From NCBI GenBank assembly GCA_028287205.1, contig JAQBQC010000329.1, positions 1-14,513 of the forward strand: DNA of 14,513 nt, in the 5' to 3' direction. This document shows, in pieces, positions 1-6,471 of the stretch (positions are counted from its first letter, which is position 1; every line of letters begins with the position of its first letter). The position numbers were made by a program, and so were the translations under genes. This stretch comes from Gemmatimonadota bacterium (GTDB taxonomy: Bacteria; Gemmatimonadota; Gemmatimonadetes; Gemmatimonadales; Gemmatimonadaceae). The notes below the pieces were generated by a model that worked only from the letters and a program-made list of their open reading frames with translations, ran no database searches and had not been told where the DNA came from.

Positions 1-507
1 GAGCGGCGGATCGTCGAGAGGCGATTTGCGATGGAAAGGGAAGCGCGCACGCTGGCGGAATCTACGAGCGTTCGTCCGGAGCAGGCAGAAACGCTGCTCG
101 CGGATGCGGGGAGCACTCCGCTGCCGCATGCGATGCGAGTGGCGGAGATCGCCAAGCGGCAGAACGTGTCGCTCGCCGCTCTGTTCGAGGCGACTGGTGT
201 GGGTGCGTCGCTCGAGCGCGAGCCACTCATCTCGGCGGAACTGGAGTTGAAGTACGCCGGCTATTTCGAACGGGAGCGAGTGCAGGCGGAGAAGATGAAG
301 CGGATGGGCGACTTCCCGCTGCCGGCGGCGTTACCGTATGCCGAGTTGCGCTCACTCAGCACGGAGGCGCGCCAGAAGCTCGACGCGCTGCGCCCACGAA
401 CGCTGGCACAGGCCTCTCGCGTTCCGGGTGTGAGTCCCAACGACCTCCAGAATCTCGTGCTGGAGATCGAGCGTCGCCGACTCGCTGCAGCGGACGCGGT
501 CTCGTAG
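1..507 (+). CDS. mnmG: MnmG (GidA) tRNA uridine-34 modification enzyme, C-terminal part
   Basis: The frame is open from the first base, so the start lies outside the window; 168 C-terminal residues are visible. MnmG is an FAD enzyme that works with MnmE to install the carboxymethylaminomethyl group on wobble U34 of certain tRNAs in the cytoplasm. What shows it is the family's helical C-terminal domain: an LELKYAGYFERE segment followed by a run of charged helix residues, then LRPRTLAQASRVPGVSPND, which matches the usual LRPxTIGQASRxxGxxPxD block. FAD-binding parts are not in view. Codons end in G about twice as often as in C, unlike parA and later genes. The next gene is a SIMPL protein, not rsmG, which often follows mnmG. 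Identification is confident from the C-terminal signature. Confidence 0.93.
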   Translation, partial: ERRIVERRFAMEREARTLAESTSVRPEQAETLLADAGSTPLPHAMRVAEIAKRQNVSLAALFEATGVGASLEREPLISAELELKYAGYFERERVQAEKMKRMGDFPLPAALPYAELRSLSTEARQKLDALRPRTLAQASRVPGVSPNDLQNLVLEIERRRLAAADAVS

Positions 508-522
508 CTATCTTCGCGTGGT

Positions 523-545
523 GGTGTACGAGACGCGTGTACACC
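523..545 (+). terminator. Possible weak terminator or hairpin after mnmG
   Basis: A perfect 7-bp inverted repeat, GGTGTAC (523-529) and GTACACC (539-545), has a 9-nt loop and lies 15 nt after the mnmG stop. Only a poor T-rich stretch (TTGATTT) follows, so it is a weak intrinsic terminator at best. It overlaps the promoter-like hexamers suggested for the next gene and could instead be an operator. Confidence 0.3.
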
Positions 546-567
546 CTTGATTTAGTACCTATACAAT
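538..567 (+). promoter_or_regulatory. Possible promoter of the SIMPL gene
   Basis: TGTACA (538-543, 4 of 6 to the -35 consensus) and TACAAT (562-567, 5 of 6 to the -10 consensus) are separated by 18 bp. They lie in the only AT-rich patch of this gap, about 60 bp before the ATG at 630. Prediction from consensus only. Confidence 0.35.
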
Positions 568-629
568 ACTAATTACCGGTTCGTGCGGCGAGTCGAGTGA
601 TTCGATCGCGCATTCCCCTGGAGGCCTTC

Positions 630-1358
630 ATGCAACGTTCGCTCATCGCCATTGCGCTTGCCGCTTTCCCACTTGCTGCGCAGCAGCCCGCGGGGAATGG
701 TCCCACGCCGTTGCCTCCAGTATCGCAGATCAGCACCAGTGCAACGGGCGAGGCGCGGTACGTTCCGGATCGTGCGACGATCTCGATGGGGGTGCAAACA
801 CGCGCGACGACGGCGGCAAAAGCGAGTGCGGAAAACGCGGTCAAGCAGCGGGCGGTGATCGATGCGATTCGCGCGCAGGGAGTTGCTCCGGAACAGATCT
901 CGACGGTGAACTACGCGCTCAACGCCGAACAGGACTTCAACCCGCAGGCAGGTGACAAGGCGCCGAGGGTGATTGGCTACGTGGCGACTAACACGGTGCG
1001 TGTGGAGGTTCGGAAGGTGGACCAGGTGGGAGCGTTGATCGACGCCGCGATTGCCAAGGGAGCAAATGACGTGAGCTCGCTCGATTTTCACTCGTCGAAG
1101 CCGGACTCGCTGCGCCGGGTGGCGTTGGCGGACGCGTACCGGCAGGCGTACGCGGATGCGACGGTGCTGGCGAAGGCGGCCGGGGGGCAGCTGGGGGAGT
1201 TGATTGAGTTGACTACGAGTGGCTCGAATGGTCCACCGCAGCCTTACGTGCAGATTCGAAGCATGAAGGCGGACGCGGCGACACCGATCGAGACTGGGGA
1301 ATTGGCCACGAATGTCGCTGTAGCGGCGCGATGGAGATTCGTTACTGGCTCTAAATAG
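630..1358 (+). CDS. Exported SIMPL (DUF541/YggE-like) domain protein
   Basis: 242 aa. The ATG at 630 is preferred over the in-frame GTG at 597 because GGAGG (620-624) sits 5 nt before it and because the protein then begins with a clean signal peptide (MQRSLIAIALAAFPLAAQ, likely cleaved near residue 17). The rest is a SIMPL domain from about residue 36: ATGEARYVPDRATISMGV, then an alanine-rich helix (KASAENAVKQRAVIDAI), VAPEQISTVNY, and the conserved tail helix ALADAYRQAYADATVLAKAAG. SIMPL proteins are periplasmic or surface proteins that form ring assemblies in some species and are linked to oxidative or envelope stress; no enzyme activity is established. It has its own ribosome site and probably its own promoter. 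It uses G-ending codons like mnmG. Family assignment is firm, function is not. Confidence 0.88.
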   Translation: MQRSLIAIALAAFPLAAQQPAGNGPTPLPPVSQISTSATGEARYVPDRATISMGVQTRATTAAKASAENAVKQRAVIDAIRAQGVAPEQISTVNYALNAEQDFNPQAGDKAPRVIGYVATNTVRVEVRKVDQVGALIDAAIAKGANDVSSLDFHSSKPDSLRRVALADAYRQAYADATVLAKAAGGQLGELIELTTSGSNGPPQPYVQIRSMKADAATPIETGELATNVAVAARWRFVTGSK

Positions 1359-1424
1359 ATCCAAGTTGAGGCAAATTGCTTGATTTACGCTCTTCCAGAC
1401 GTTCAACTGAGATCGCGCGGTTAT

Positions 1425-1433
1425 TTATCCACA
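1425..1433 (+). promoter_or_regulatory. DnaA box (TTATCCACA)
   Basis: A perfect match to the E. coli-type high-affinity DnaA box, in an AT-rich patch 31 bp upstream of the first parS site and 149 bp upstream of parA. A single box does not make an origin, but parAB loci near oriC often carry such sites. The word match is exact; function is inferred. Confidence 0.55.
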
Positions 1434-1463
1434 TTTAGGCGGTTACTCTTGCGAGTGGCCGCC

Positions 1464-1479
1464 TGTTTCACGTGAAACA
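1464..1479 (+). promoter_or_regulatory. parS: parS site 1 (ParB-binding palindrome)
   Basis: TGTTTCACGTGAAACA is an exact copy of the near-universal chromosomal parS palindrome, which loads CTP-bound ParB clamps onto DNA. It lies upstream of parA and 34 bp (start to start) before an identical second site. Confidence 0.95.
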
Positions 1480-1497
1480 TGAATATCCCACCTGATT

Positions 1498-1513
1498 TGT
1501 TTCACGTGAAACA
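1498..1513 (+). promoter_or_regulatory. parS: parS site 2 (ParB-binding palindrome)
   Basis: A second exact TGTTTCACGTGAAACA, 18 bp after the end of site 1 and 60 bp before the parA GTG. ParB loading here could also repress the par operon, since the probable parA promoter lies just downstream; that is inference. Confidence 0.95.
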
Positions 1514-1515
1514 TG

Positions 1516-1539
1516 GATAGCCACCGGAATTGAACCGGT
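1516..1539 (-). other. tRNA 3'-end-like fragment (T arm plus acceptor-like strand)
   Basis: Read on the - strand, ACCGG-TTCAATT-CCGGT forms a perfect 5-bp T stem with a consensus 7-nt T loop, followed by GGCTATC, which could be an acceptor 3' strand. No matching GATAGCC strand, D arm or anticodon arm is found on its 5' side, and no CCA follows in register. It is a remnant, an old integration scar, or chance. Confidence 0.3.
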
Positions 1540-1546
1540 CTATATT
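1518..1546 (+). promoter_or_regulatory. Possible parA promoter
   Basis: TATATT (1541-1546) is a fair -10 element with a weak -35 (TAGCCA, 1518-1523) at 17 bp. Transcription would begin near 1553, giving a very short leader to the GTG at 1574. Consensus-based guess. Confidence 0.3.
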
Positions 1547-1573
1547 CCGCGCTCACCCAGACACGAGCAGTGA

Positions 1574-2410
1574 GTGGCCCGAATAATCGCGATTGCAAAT
1601 CAGAAGGGCGGGGTCGGAAAGACGACGACTGCGGTGAACCTCGCGGCGAGCTTGGCGGTGGCCGAGCAACGCACGCTCTTGATCGACGGGGACCCGCAAG
1701 GAAACGCGACAAGCGGCATCGGTCTCCAAGGCGAGCAGCTCACCAACACTGTCTACGACGCACTCATCGGACAGCTGCCTCTCGACCAGGTCATCCTCCG
1801 CGCGATCCAGTTCGCCCACCTGGACGTCGCGCCCACCACCCCCGATTTGGCCGGCGCTGAGATAGAGCTGATCGATCGCGAGAACCGAGAGCTCGCCATG
1901 CGCGATGCCATCGCCCCCATTCGCGACCGCTACGACTACATCCTCATCGATTGCCCGCCCTCGCTCGGCCTGCTCACCATCAACATGCTCGCAGCCGCAG
2001 ACGCCGTTCTCATCCCCGTCCAGTGCGAGTACTACGCCCTCGAAGGACTCTCCCAGCTCCTGAACACGGTCCACCGCATCCAGCAGTCCGTCAACCCGGA
2101 CCTCGCAATCGATGGCGTCCTGCTCACTATGTACGACGCTCGGCTCAACCTTTCCCGCCAAGTCGTCACCGACGCCCGCGAATACTTCGGCCCCAAGGTC
2201 TTCGACACGATCGTTCCCCGCAACGTTCGACTCGCCGAAGCACCCAGCTTCGGGAAACCGATCGTGCTCTACGACATTGCTTCGGTTGGCGCTCAGTCCT
2301 ATCTCAGCGTAGCAAGAGAGATCGTGCAGCGGCATCCGCCCGCGCAACAAACATCCCCGCAACCCGCGTCCGCCGCCACAATCACTGAAGAGCTCCCAGA
2401 AGCACAGTGA
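1574..2410 (+). CDS. parA: ParA chromosome-partitioning ATPase
   Basis: 278 aa, GTG start. An in-frame TGA directly precedes the GTG, so no earlier start is possible; no clear Shine-Dalgarno is seen. ParA is a Walker-type ATPase that binds DNA non-specifically and moves ParB-parS complexes along the nucleoid. Visible motifs: deviant Walker A KGGVGKTT (residues 11-18, signature lysine K11), LLIDGDPQGN (35-44), and Walker B-like YILIDCPPS (122-130) followed by LGLLTINML. Length is typical of chromosomal ParA (Soj), and there is no N-terminal HTH as in plasmid type Ia ParA. It lies 31 bp upstream of parB and 60 bp downstream of a parS pair. The first ~35 codons are G-ending like the upstream genes, then the gene shifts to C-ending codons. 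Very confident. Confidence 0.97.
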   Translation: MARIIAIANQKGGVGKTTTAVNLAASLAVAEQRTLLIDGDPQGNATSGIGLQGEQLTNTVYDALIGQLPLDQVILRAIQFAHLDVAPTTPDLAGAEIELIDRENRELAMRDAIAPIRDRYDYILIDCPPSLGLLTINMLAAADAVLIPVQCEYYALEGLSQLLNTVHRIQQSVNPDLAIDGVLLTMYDARLNLSRQVVTDAREYFGPKVFDTIVPRNVRLAEAPSFGKPIVLYDIASVGAQSYLSVAREIVQRHPPAQQTSPQPASAATITEELPEAQ

Positions 2411-2441
2411 TGTCTCAGCCACCCTCTCTCGGGATCTGACC

Positions 2442-3359
2442 ATGCCCACCGAAAAGCCTCGACGCCTCGGGAAGGGGCTCGATGCCCTCCTCGCCGCCCG
2501 AGTGTCGACGCCGCCTGTCGCCGTCGCACAGGACTCGGGCGAATCCCTGCGTCCGCTCGCAATCGACCAGATCCGCCCGAATCCCTTCCAGCCCCGCAAG
2601 GAGTTCCGACCCGAAGATCTGGCCGAGCTCGAGGCATCACTTCGAAGCAATGGTCTGCTTCAAGCGATTACCGTCCGACCCGCCGCCGATGGCCGCGGTT
2701 TCGAGCTCATCGCCGGCGAGCGCCGCCTTCGCGCCGCAACCAGACTCGGATGGAAGGAGATTCCCGCAGTCATCAAGGAAATCGACGACCGCGCGCTCCT
2801 CACCCTCGCGCTCGTCGAGAATCTCCAACGCGCCGACCTCAACCCTATCGAAGAAGGCGAGGGATACCAGCGGCTCATCGCTGACTTCGCGCTGACACAG
2901 CAGGAAGTCGCAGACATCGTAGGCAAGGACCGCTCGACAATAGCTAACATGTTGCGGCTCTTGAACTTACCTGTAGCCATACGGACGATGGTGCGGGACG
3001 GTCATCTCACCGTGGGGCACGCCCGAGCCCTCCTCGCTGTCTCCAACGAGCGCGACATGCTCGAGCTTGCGCGAGAGATCGTTGCCAAAGGGCTCACCGT
3101 GCGTGATGTGGAACAGCGCACTCGCGCCGCCGCTCCCACATCGTCAGCACGCACAGCCAGGCAGAAGAGCGGGGAACGACCTTCGGGACTGAACGCAGAG
3201 CTCAAGCGTCTACAGGACGAGCTGCGTCGGCATCTCCAAACCGACGTCACCATCACCGTCGGTGATCACGAGCGCGGCAAAATCGAAATCGCGTTTTATT
3301 CGAGCGATGACCTCGACCGCGTGCTGGACCTGGTGCTCGCATCACGCGAACGGATTTGA
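2442..3359 (+). CDS. parB: ParB chromosome-partitioning CTPase clamp
   Basis: 305 aa. ParB binds parS, hydrolyses CTP, slides along DNA and stimulates ParA. Domains in order: an N-terminal ParA-contact segment RRLGKGLDALLA (7-18); the CTP-binding N domain with NPFQPRKEF (47-55) and the C motif GERRLRAA (92-99); ENLQRADLNPIEEGEGY (126-142); the HTH that reads parS (LTQQEVADIVGKDRSTIANML, about 151-171); a variable linker rich in A, T, S and R (205-235); and a C-terminal dimerisation domain. Length is typical. The ATG has only a weak upstream purine run (GGGA). The gene follows parA by 31 bp and precedes the M23-like gene by 12 bp, so cotranscription is likely. Very confident. Confidence 0.97.
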   Translation: MPTEKPRRLGKGLDALLAARVSTPPVAVAQDSGESLRPLAIDQIRPNPFQPRKEFRPEDLAELEASLRSNGLLQAITVRPAADGRGFELIAGERRLRAATRLGWKEIPAVIKEIDDRALLTLALVENLQRADLNPIEEGEGYQRLIADFALTQQEVADIVGKDRSTIANMLRLLNLPVAIRTMVRDGHLTVGHARALLAVSNERDMLELAREIVAKGLTVRDVEQRTRAAAPTSSARTARQKSGERPSGLNAELKRLQDELRRHLQTDVTITVGDHERGKIEIAFYSSDDLDRVLDLVLASRERI

Positions 3360-3371
3360 TGATTGAGGACG

Positions 3372-4190
3372 ATGGCTGAGGACAAGGAAAGAACCGGAGA
3401 GCGAGGGTACGGGAACATCTACACGCCGCACGCCGGCGCGATGATCATTCACGTGCAGCGCGAAAGCGGGCTGGCGAATCGCACGCTCATCTTCACGCAG
3501 CGCCAGGTACGTCTCTTCCGCATCGGCGCGATCGTGCTGGGATCCCTCATCGCCTTCGGAGCGGTGAGCTGGTTCTTTCTCGCGGCGCAGGCTGCACGCG
3601 TTCCATATCTCACGCGACGCGTCGATCAGCTCCAGCACGACGTCGCACGCGTCGACACACTGCAGCGCTCACTGAACGCCCTCGCTGCACGCTTTCAGCA
3701 GGTGCAACACATGATGGGTAGCTCATCGATGTCACCCGTCGGCGATACGCTCGCAAAGGCAATCGCGCCCGCTGTCACCGCGGTCGCCGTTGCCCGCGTC
3801 GATTCCGTCATTCTCCCCGACCAATGGCCACTCCCCATGGCGGGAACGCTCATCACGTCGACCTCGCCTGCGCTCGAGATTGCCGTTCCGCAGGGCACCG
3901 CCATCCGTGCCGCCGGCGCAGGATTGATCGTCGAAGTGGCAGACGACTCGACACTTGGAAAGTTGATTCGAATCTCTCATCGCTCCGGATACGAAACCAT
4001 CTACGCAGGCGCGAGCGAAGTGCGCGTGTCCAAGGGACAGCGCGTCGCGGCCGGCGCCGTGATTGCCCTCTCCGGAGATACACCGGGTAATTTCGAGCCG
4101 CATCTCCATTTCGAGATGCGACGTCACGGCGTCGCCATCGACGCATCATCAGTCATCAAAAAGGGACCGGCTCATGGCGATCTTCAATAA
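3372..4190 (+). CDS. Membrane-anchored M23/LytM-like protein, probably lacking catalysis
   Basis: 272 aa. ATG 3372 is chosen with GAGG (3365-3368) close upstream; TTG 3363 is in frame but has no ribosome site. Layout: cytoplasmic N terminus (1-47), one transmembrane helix (48-71, LFRIGAIVLGSLIAFGAVSW...), a short periplasmic coiled coil (79-113), then an M23 fold (about 152-260). Active M23 enzymes cleave peptidoglycan cross-links and need HxxxD, a second His in a YAH-like motif, and HxH. Here HLHFEM (H244, H246) is kept, but the first motif reads SPALE (S165...E169) and the YAH position reads YAG (211-213). The fold is therefore likely but catalysis doubtful. It resembles membrane M23 proteins encoded beside bactofilins. 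Its last 17 nt overlap the bactofilin gene, implying translational coupling. Fold assignment is good, loss of activity is inferred. Confidence 0.82.
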   Translation: MAEDKERTGERGYGNIYTPHAGAMIIHVQRESGLANRTLIFTQRQVRLFRIGAIVLGSLIAFGAVSWFFLAAQAARVPYLTRRVDQLQHDVARVDTLQRSLNALAARFQQVQHMMGSSSMSPVGDTLAKAIAPAVTAVAVARVDSVILPDQWPLPMAGTLITSTSPALEIAVPQGTAIRAAGAGLIVEVADDSTLGKLIRISHRSGYETIYAGASEVRVSKGQRVAAGAVIALSGDTPGNFEPHLHFEMRRHGVAIDASSVIKKGPAHGDLQ

Positions 4191-4608
4191 GGAATCCAAA
4201 GGGATGGATGACCTCAAGAACCTTCCCACCAACAGCAACGCCCTCTCCATCATCGCCGCCGGCACGAAGATCCTGGGGGACATCGATACCGATGGCGTTG
4301 TGAAGATCGAAGGTCGCGTGGAAGGTGGCATCCGCGCCGCACGACAGGTCCTCGTCGGCCGCCAGGGTGAAGTACTCGGCGACATCAACACGCGCGAAGC
4401 CGTCATCGGTGGACGCGTACAAGGCACCGTCAACGCATCGGATCGCATCGAAGTGCAGGGAACCTCCGTCATCATCGGCGACATCAACACGCGCGCGCTC
4501 GCCGTGATCGAAGGTGGCCGCATCAATGGCAGCGTACGAATCGCCGACGCGAAGGAACCCGGTGCCGACGAGCAGATGCACCCCTCACCCGTCGCCGTCC
4601 TGCGCTAG
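4174..4608 (+). CDS. Bactofilin (polymer-forming cytoskeletal protein)
   Basis: 144 aa. ATG 4174 is preferred over the in-frame ATG at 4063 because AAGGGA (4160-4165) lies 8 nt upstream and the protein then has the usual bactofilin layout: a short disordered N tail (1-22), a right-handed beta-helix core, and a short tail. The core shows the expected short-period repeats, such as GTKILGDIDTDGVVKIEGRVEG, GDINTREAVIGGRVQG and GDINTRALAVIEGGRINGS. Bactofilins self-assemble without nucleotide into membrane-associated filaments that scaffold wall enzymes and, in Myxococcus, the ParABS machinery. Being last in the parA-parB-M23 run supports such a scaffold role here (inference). Length is typical. 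An intrinsic terminator follows within 40 bp. Confidence 0.94.
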   Translation: MAIFNKESKGMDDLKNLPTNSNALSIIAAGTKILGDIDTDGVVKIEGRVEGGIRAARQVLVGRQGEVLGDINTREAVIGGRVQGTVNASDRIEVQGTSVIIGDINTRALAVIEGGRINGSVRIADAKEPGADEQMHPSPVAVLR

Positions 4609-4643
4609 AGCACCGCGCATCACACCGATCGTACCTGTCGTCG

Positions 4644-4675
4644 AGGCCGGCTGGCAATCGCCATCCGGCCTTTTT
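4644..4675 (+). terminator. Intrinsic terminator of the par-bactofilin operon
   Basis: AGGCCGG (4644-4650) pairs with CCGGCCT (4665-4671), with an inner TGGC/GCCA extension, and is followed directly by TTTTT (4671-4675). It is the best rho-independent terminator in the window and closes the parA-to-bactofilin run. Confidence 0.8.
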
Positions 4676-4742
4676 GTACACAAACCACTAATTCGTTGCA
4701 TTACAAGGACTTATCTATGATATTCACATCCGCCTGTAGGCG

Positions 4743-4751
4743 TTGTCCACA
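4743..4751 (+). promoter_or_regulatory. DnaA box (TTGTCCACA), first of a tandem pair
   Basis: An exact TTGTCCACA, the high-GC variant of the DnaA box. It is 10 bp (start to start) from an identical box, so both face the same side of the helix, which suits cooperative DnaA binding. Confidence 0.6.
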
Positions 4752-4752
4752 G

Positions 4753-4761
4753 TTGTCCACA
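4753..4761 (+). promoter_or_regulatory. DnaA box (TTGTCCACA), second of a tandem pair
   Basis: An exact repeat of the preceding box in the same orientation, ending 29 bp before the proposed GTG start of the Nif3-like gene. Confidence 0.6.
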
Positions 4762-4790
4762 CACCATTTTTCCGCCCCGGTCTCGTTCTC

Positions 4791-5564
4791 GTGACCTCTC
4801 TCTCACACATCGCACGCGACATCGATTCACTCCTCGGCACCGATGGATTTCCAGACTATGCGCAGGCCATCAATGGCGTGCAGGTCGAGACGCGCACCGA
4901 TATCGTCAAGGTCGCAGCCGCTGTCGATCTGCGAGAGCGCACGATACGAAGTGCCGTTGACCAGGGAGCGAACCTGCTCCTGGTCCACCACGGTCTCTTT
5001 TGGGGCGGGCTTCAGCCGCTGCGAGGCCCGCACTATCGGAGAATTCACGCGCTCCTGGCATCGGGGATGGCGCTCTACTCCTCGCATCTGCCGCTCGATG
5101 CGCATCCGGAGATCGGCAACAACGTACTGCTTGCCCGCGAGCTCGGCCTCACCCCTTCTGCGGGCTTCGCGCGCTACGAGACAATCGACATCGGCGTGCG
5201 CGGCGAGTCCGACATTGCCACGGCCGAATTGATCTCGAGGGCGGATGCAGTCGCGCGGCGCTTTGGTGGGGCGGCAAGGCACTCGCCATCAGAGCCGCAG
5301 CGCACGACGAGACGGTGGGCGATCTGCACCGGCGCCGGCGCATCTGCCGACACGCTCCGCGAAGCGGTGCAGCATCGCATCGATACGCTGATCGTTGGCG
5401 AAGGGCCGCACTGGACGGCCGTCGATGCAGACGAGTTGGGGATCGTCATCATTTACGCCGGTCACTACGCCACCGAGACGTTTGGCGTGCGCGCGCTCGC
5501 GGATCATGTCGGCCGTGCCTTCGATCTCCCGACCGTTTTTATCGACGTTCCAACCGGCCTGTGA
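4791..5564 (+). CDS. Nif3-like dinuclear metal centre hexameric protein
   Basis: 257 aa. GTG 4791 is chosen. An upstream in-frame TTG at 4743 would add residues unlike the family and would place coding over the DnaA boxes. No Shine-Dalgarno is seen, so the start is uncertain. Nif3/YbgI/GTP cyclohydrolase I type 2-like proteins form toroidal hexamers with a two-metal site; their biochemical role is poorly defined. Metal-binding motifs are in place: NLLLVHHGLFWGG (H66, H67), SHLPLDAHPEIGNN (D103), and C-terminal IYAGHYATETFGV (H225, E229). The conserved start (…YAQAINGVQVE) matches the family's DNxGLQxG region loosely. Length is that of the short form without an inserted PII-like domain. The next + gene starts 39 bp downstream. 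Family confident, function unknown. Confidence 0.85.
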   Translation: MTSLSHIARDIDSLLGTDGFPDYAQAINGVQVETRTDIVKVAAAVDLRERTIRSAVDQGANLLLVHHGLFWGGLQPLRGPHYRRIHALLASGMALYSSHLPLDAHPEIGNNVLLARELGLTPSAGFARYETIDIGVRGESDIATAELISRADAVARRFGGAARHSPSEPQRTTRRWAICTGAGASADTLREAVQHRIDTLIVGEGPHWTAVDADELGIVIIYAGHYATETFGVRALADHVGRAFDLPTVFIDVPTGL

Positions 5565-5603
5565 ACGGATCCCTGGCTCCCCATCCTGGGTGAAAGGGGG
5601 TCC

Positions 5604-6455
5604 ATGCACATCGCGTTAGCAGCCGCCGCTGCGATGGCTCTCCTGGCACTCGCGTACGTCACACTCGTCACGCCAGTCACGCTTCGCCGCACGACGATCG
5701 ATGTGCCGATCGCGAATCTCTCGCCCGAGCTCGAGGGGTACACCATCGCCGCCTTGAGCGATCTGCACTACGGCGGCACGGTGCTGCCGGCACGTCTCAT
5801 CAATCGTGCCGTTCATCTTGCCAACGAGGCTTCACCAAATCTCATCGTCCTCCTCGGTGACTACGCGCTATCGCACACGCGCGCGCGCACGATCTCACGC
5901 TGGCTCTACGAATGGGCGCTGCCGCGCATGACGGAGTCGCTCCGTGCGCTGCGCGCGCCGGACGGGGTCATCGCAATCCTCGGCAATCACGACTACGATC
6001 ACGATCCAGCCAAGGTTGCTGCATGGCTGCGCTCGACGGGAGCGCGCGTGCTGGTGAACGAGTGTGTCGTCATCGCAAAAGGTGAGGCACGATTGGGCAT
6101 TGGCGGAGTCGATGACTGGACGCATGGAGAGATCGATCCGGACGGCGGATGCGCATCGCTCGCGCCGGACATTCCGCGCGTCGTGCTGTCGCACAATCCG
6201 GACGGCGCACTGGAGCTCGCGTCGACTGCGCGCATTGATCTCGTGCTCGCGGGGCACACGCATGGCGGCCAGATCGTGCTTCCCTGGCTTGGCGCGCCCG
6301 CGCGCCACTGCACCGTGTGTGACGCGTCTACGGCGAGCGGCTGGGTCCCGCGCTCACCTGTACCGTTGTACGTCACGACCGGCGTCGGCGTGCTGCTCCC
6401 GCTTCGCATCAACTGCCCCGCTGAGGTGCTGATCGTGCGACTGGTGCGCGCTTAG
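5604..6455 (+). CDS. Membrane-anchored metallophosphoesterase (YkuE/YaeI-like)
   Basis: 283 aa, ATG preceded by AAAGGGGG (5593-5600). An N-terminal hydrophobic segment (3-24) should anchor it in the membrane with the catalytic domain outside the cytoplasm. It has a complete calcineurin-type two-metal site: DLH (D53, H55), GD (D86), GNHD (127-130), SHNPD (H197), and GHTHGGQ (H218, H220). Related proteins hydrolyse phosphodiesters of lipid or nucleotide substrates (the YkuE and YaeI/LpxG-type group), but the substrate here cannot be read from sequence. It lies 39 bp after the Nif3-like gene on the same strand, possibly cotranscribed, and converges on the following - strand gene with only 16 bp between stop codons. 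Confidence 0.88.
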   Translation: MHIALAAAAAMALLALAYVTLVTPVTLRRTTIDVPIANLSPELEGYTIAALSDLHYGGTVLPARLINRAVHLANEASPNLIVLLGDYALSHTRARTISRWLYEWALPRMTESLRALRAPDGVIAILGNHDYDHDPAKVAAWLRSTGARVLVNECVVIAKGEARLGIGGVDDWTHGEIDPDGGCASLAPDIPRVVLSHNPDGALELASTARIDLVLAGHTHGGQIVLPWLGAPARHCTVCDASTASGWVPRSPVPLYVTTGVGVLLPLRINCPAEVLIVRLVRA

Positions 6456-6471
6456 ACGGACGTGCTCGAGC

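Larger units (their letters stand above)
4671..4790. other. oriC: Candidate replication origin segment: AT-rich stretch plus DnaA boxes
   Basis: The 182-bp gap before the Nif3-like gene has an AT-rich stretch (about 4671-4729), then the tight palindrome CGCCTGTAGGCG (4731-4742), then two TTGTCCACA words (4743-4751, 4753-4761) one helical turn apart. Weaker matches are TTGTACACA (4674-4682) and ATATTCACA (4720-4728). TTGTCCACA is the preferred DnaA box of several high-GC bacteria. An AT-rich element beside tandem boxes, with parABS and mnmG within 5 kb, is origin-like. Against it: the segment is short, no dnaA or dnaN is visible, and base skew does not flip in the origin direction. It could instead be a DnaA-regulated promoter. 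Confidence 0.42.

Noticed and set aside
573..1406. Long - strand open frame antisense to the SIMPL gene
   Set aside because: Arg-rich low-complexity translation with no family features; it is a by-product of GC-rich codons in the real + gene.
1490..1600. A complete tRNA gene on the - strand
   Set aside because: Only the T arm and an acceptor-like strand are present; no matching 5' acceptor strand, D arm or anticodon arm could be built.
1553..2650. 365-codon - strand frame antisense to parA/parB
   Set aside because: It covers two unmistakable + genes and both lacks motifs and runs across their intergenic gap; it is a compositional shadow.
4063..4173. An N-terminally longer bactofilin starting at ATG 4063
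   Set aside because: It would overlap 128 nt of the M23-like gene, lacks a ribosome site and gives an Arg/Ser-rich extension unlike bactofilins.
1..6455. GC-skew flip as proof of an origin near 1425 or 4750
   Set aside because: The + strand goes from G-rich to C-rich, opposite to the usual origin pattern, and elsewhere skew mainly follows coding strand.
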